Shown here: piece after piece, positions 6,227-6,335 of the stretch
Numbering within the stretch: position 1 is the first letter of the stretch
Layout of the letters: each line of letters begins with the position of its first letter
From: CBDUXZ01 sp965371325 [NCBI: uncultured bacterium]
GTDB lineage: Bacteria > JAUYMQ01
Assembly (NCBI GenBank): GCA_965371325.1
Contig: CBDUXZ010000122.1
Span: 1-6,335, forward strand
Length of the DNA stretch: 6,335 nt
Direction: 5' to 3'
Notes under the pieces: model-generated
Seen by the model: only the letters and a program-made list of their open reading frames with translations
What the model was told of the DNA's origin: nothing
Database searches by the model: none
Program-made: the position numbers and the translations under genes

Positions 6227-6335
6227 CTTTCGCGGTCGCGGGGGGGGGGGGGCCCCGCCCCGGACTCAAAAATATACCAAACAAAACCCCCCGGATAGAC
6301 AACACGCAACGACAGGCGGCGGGCGGCTCGGAAGA
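6227..6335. other. Non-coding tail with a 13-G run and an A-rich patch
   Basis: No gene is visible. G13 at 6240-6252 runs into CCCCGCCCCGG, followed by an A-rich stretch (6277-6296) unlike anything else in the window. The last eight bases are TCGGAAGA. Composition shifts abruptly from that of the preceding 6 kb. This may be a real leader region or poor-quality assembly at a contig end. Confidence 0.5.

Noticed and set aside
1-6335. tRNA/rRNA genes, CRISPR arrays, insertion sequences, attachment sites or defence genes
   Set aside because: I saw no tandem spaced repeats, terminal inverted repeats, transposase-like frames or tRNA-like cloverleaf segments in the short intergenic regions.

Overview
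The window is a GC-rich bacterial segment with every gene on the + strand. It looks like an ordinary chromosomal region, with no phage, transposon, CRISPR or plasmid signature. High GC and strongly GC-biased third codon positions, a methylsuccinyl-CoA-dehydrogenase-type acyl-CoA dehydrogenase, and a pair of large GT-C/YfhO-type membrane proteins fit a high-GC Gram-negative or uncultivated soil/sediment lineage. I cannot place it to phylum from the sequence alone.

Layout. Bases 1-62 hold the last 19 codons of an upstream gene. Bases 63-264 are intergenic and carry a sigma70-like promoter (TTGACC-N17-TATACA) whose -35 box lies inside a perfect 7+7 bp dyad, a likely operator. Bases 274-1926 encode a 550-residue acyl-CoA dehydrogenase with a roughly 150-residue N-terminal extension, most like (2S)-methylsuccinyl-CoA dehydrogenase (Mcd) of the ethylmalonyl-CoA pathway. 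After a 36-nt gap with no visible terminator, 1963-3789 encodes a GT-C-fold polytopic glycosyltransferase. Its stop overlaps the start of the next gene (ATGA), which at 3786-6137 encodes a 783-residue YfhO-family membrane protein.

Bases 6138-6335 are non-coding. They hold palindromes around and after the yfhO-like stop codon, a second well-spaced promoter (TTGAGC-N17-TATACT) pointing out of the window, and a suspicious tail (13-G run, an A-rich patch, and a final TCGGAAGA) that may be assembly noise.

How the genes may work together. The two membrane proteins are almost certainly co-translated and plausibly act on the same lipid-linked sugar or envelope glycan. No polyprenyl-phosphate sugar synthase, flippase or acceptor gene is in view. 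The acyl-CoA dehydrogenase has no obvious functional link to them and may share a transcript only because no terminator separates them. I see no clear evidence of an undescribed multi-gene system. The best leads are the operator/promoter ahead of the dehydrogenase, the coupled GT-C/YfhO pair, and the palindrome cluster at the 3' end.
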